DNA of 24,152 nucleotides from an uncultured bacterium (GTDB lineage Bacteria > Hydrothermota > Tepidihabitantia > Tepidihabitantales > Tepidihabitantaceae). Positions 23,564-24,152 of this stretch are shown here, in pieces (position 1 is the first letter of the stretch; each line of letters opens with the position of its first letter). The notes under the pieces are model-generated. The model was not told where the DNA came from, did no database searches, and saw nothing but the letters and a program-made list of their open reading frames with translations. A program made the position numbers and the translations under genes. The stretch spans positions 1 to 24,152 of the forward strand of contig CAKZPX010000194.1 of the NCBI GenBank assembly GCA_937139435.1. The letters are read 5' to 3'.

Positions 23564-24152
23564 TTAAGTATCTATCATCTTCAAAAGCGCCTCTTTTGTC
23601 CAATTCTTAACCGTTATCGCTCCGGAAGGACACGCTGCCGAACAGGCACCGCACCCCTCACAGAGCGCACTCTGCACCACCGCCTTACCCAGAACCGGGT
23701 CAACCTTCACCGCCTGATAGGCACAACTCCGCTCGCAGTTACCACAGGCGACGCAAACCTCCTCGTCAACCTGGGCAATCACCGGCTCGTGGAAAAGTTC
23801 GCTTACAGAAAACATCCCCAGAACCTTTGCCCCGGCGGCTGATGCCTGGGCAACCGTCTCCGGAATGTCTTTCGGTCCCTGCCCGGCACCGGCAAGGAAA
23901 AACCCGGCGGTCAGTGTCTCCACCGGTCGCAACTTCGGATGTGCCTCGGTTAAAAACCCGAAACTATCAACCGGTATTTTCAGCCGCCGGGCTAAACTTA
24001 CCCCGTCCGGACTCGGTACTATCGCTCCTGCTAGAACCACCATATCCGTTTCAATCTCCACCTTCTTCCCCGCCAGGGTATCACTCGCCCATACCACCAC
24101 CTTGTCACCGCGCCGGAAGATTTTTGAAACCTTTCCTCGCAGATAGGTTACC
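23564..24152 (-). CDS. hdrA: HdrA-type flavoprotein, C-terminal part (cut by window edge)
   Basis: The reading frame is open to the right edge, giving about 195 residues of an HdrA C-terminus. It contains the HdrA-typical YLRGKVSKIFRRGDK stretch, LVVLAGA-like strand, FGFLTEAHPKLRPVET, GQGPKDIPETVAQASAA and a C-terminal two-cluster ferredoxin with CX2CX2CX3C motifs (CVACGNCERSC and CEGCGACSAACPSGAI). A GTG at 24100 could be mistaken for a start, but similarity continues upstream of it. It ends 12 nt before the start of the large HdrA fusion, so it belongs to the same operon. Whether it is a normal single HdrA or another fusion lies outside the window, as does the operon promoter. Confidence 0.9.
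   Translation of the reverse strand, partial: VTYLRGKVSKIFRRGDKVVVWASDTLAGKKVEIETDMVVLAGAIVPSPDGVSLARRLKIPVDSFGFLTEAHPKLRPVETLTAGFFLAGAGQGPKDIPETVAQASAAGAKVLGMFSVSELFHEPVIAQVDEEVCVACGNCERSCAYQAVKVDPVLGKAVVQSALCEGCGACSAACPSGAITVKNWTKEALLKMIDT

Overview
The window looks like chromosomal DNA of an anaerobic, Gram-negative-type (diderm) bacterium of moderately high GC. An outer-membrane TonB-dependent receptor points to a diderm. A FeoAB ferrous-iron importer and a large heterodisulfide-reductase-like (Hdr) operon with no oxygen-dependent enzymes point to anaerobic life. The phylum cannot be fixed by reading alone. I saw no mobile element, CRISPR array or rRNA. Genes are packed tightly, often with ATGA-type overlaps.

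Layout. (1) 1-1409, minus: a TTG-started HD-domain phosphohydrolase followed by glycyl-tRNA synthetase alpha (glyQ, cut by the left edge), behind a perfect TTGACA/TATAAT promoter. (2) 1601-5821, plus: an iron operon of a DtxR-family regulator, a double-domain FeoA, FeoB and a membrane-anchored M23 peptidase, all overlapping. (3) 5794-8231, minus: a BtuB-like TonB receptor behind a cobalamin riboswitch and a TTGACA promoter, so this is a B12 uptake unit. (4) 8336-9508: a RimI-type acetyltransferase (plus), a nitroreductase (minus) and tRNA-Arg(CCG) (minus), with a D-arm-like fragment between tRNA and nitroreductase. (5) 9618-10298, plus: a DUF554 membrane protein. (6) 10477-13634, plus: an operon of a zinc-ribbon/degenerate nuclease-fold protein, lspA, an IscS/NifS cysteine desulfurase and archease. 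(7) 13643-24152, minus: an Hdr operon that enters from the right edge. In transcription order it reads hdrA (3' part only), a 1526-aa HdrA-GltD-HdrA fusion, MvhD, an FrhB/FdhB-like iron-sulfur subunit, a duplicated HdrC, and a 1004-aa tandem HdrA.

The Hdr operon is the most striking content. It encodes at least four HdrA-type flavin modules plus one NAD(P)H-type GltD module in three polypeptides, with MvhD and HdrC as electron wires. No HdrB is present in the window; an FrhB-like subunit occupies the place where one might be expected. Both HdrC repeats carry a His in place of one cluster Cys. I infer a soluble flavin-based electron-bifurcating or electron-confurcating complex that links a pyridine nucleotide pool, low-potential ferredoxin and an unknown third partner. 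Ferrous iron import and a cysteine desulfurase nearby would serve the same iron-sulfur demand, but this link is inference.
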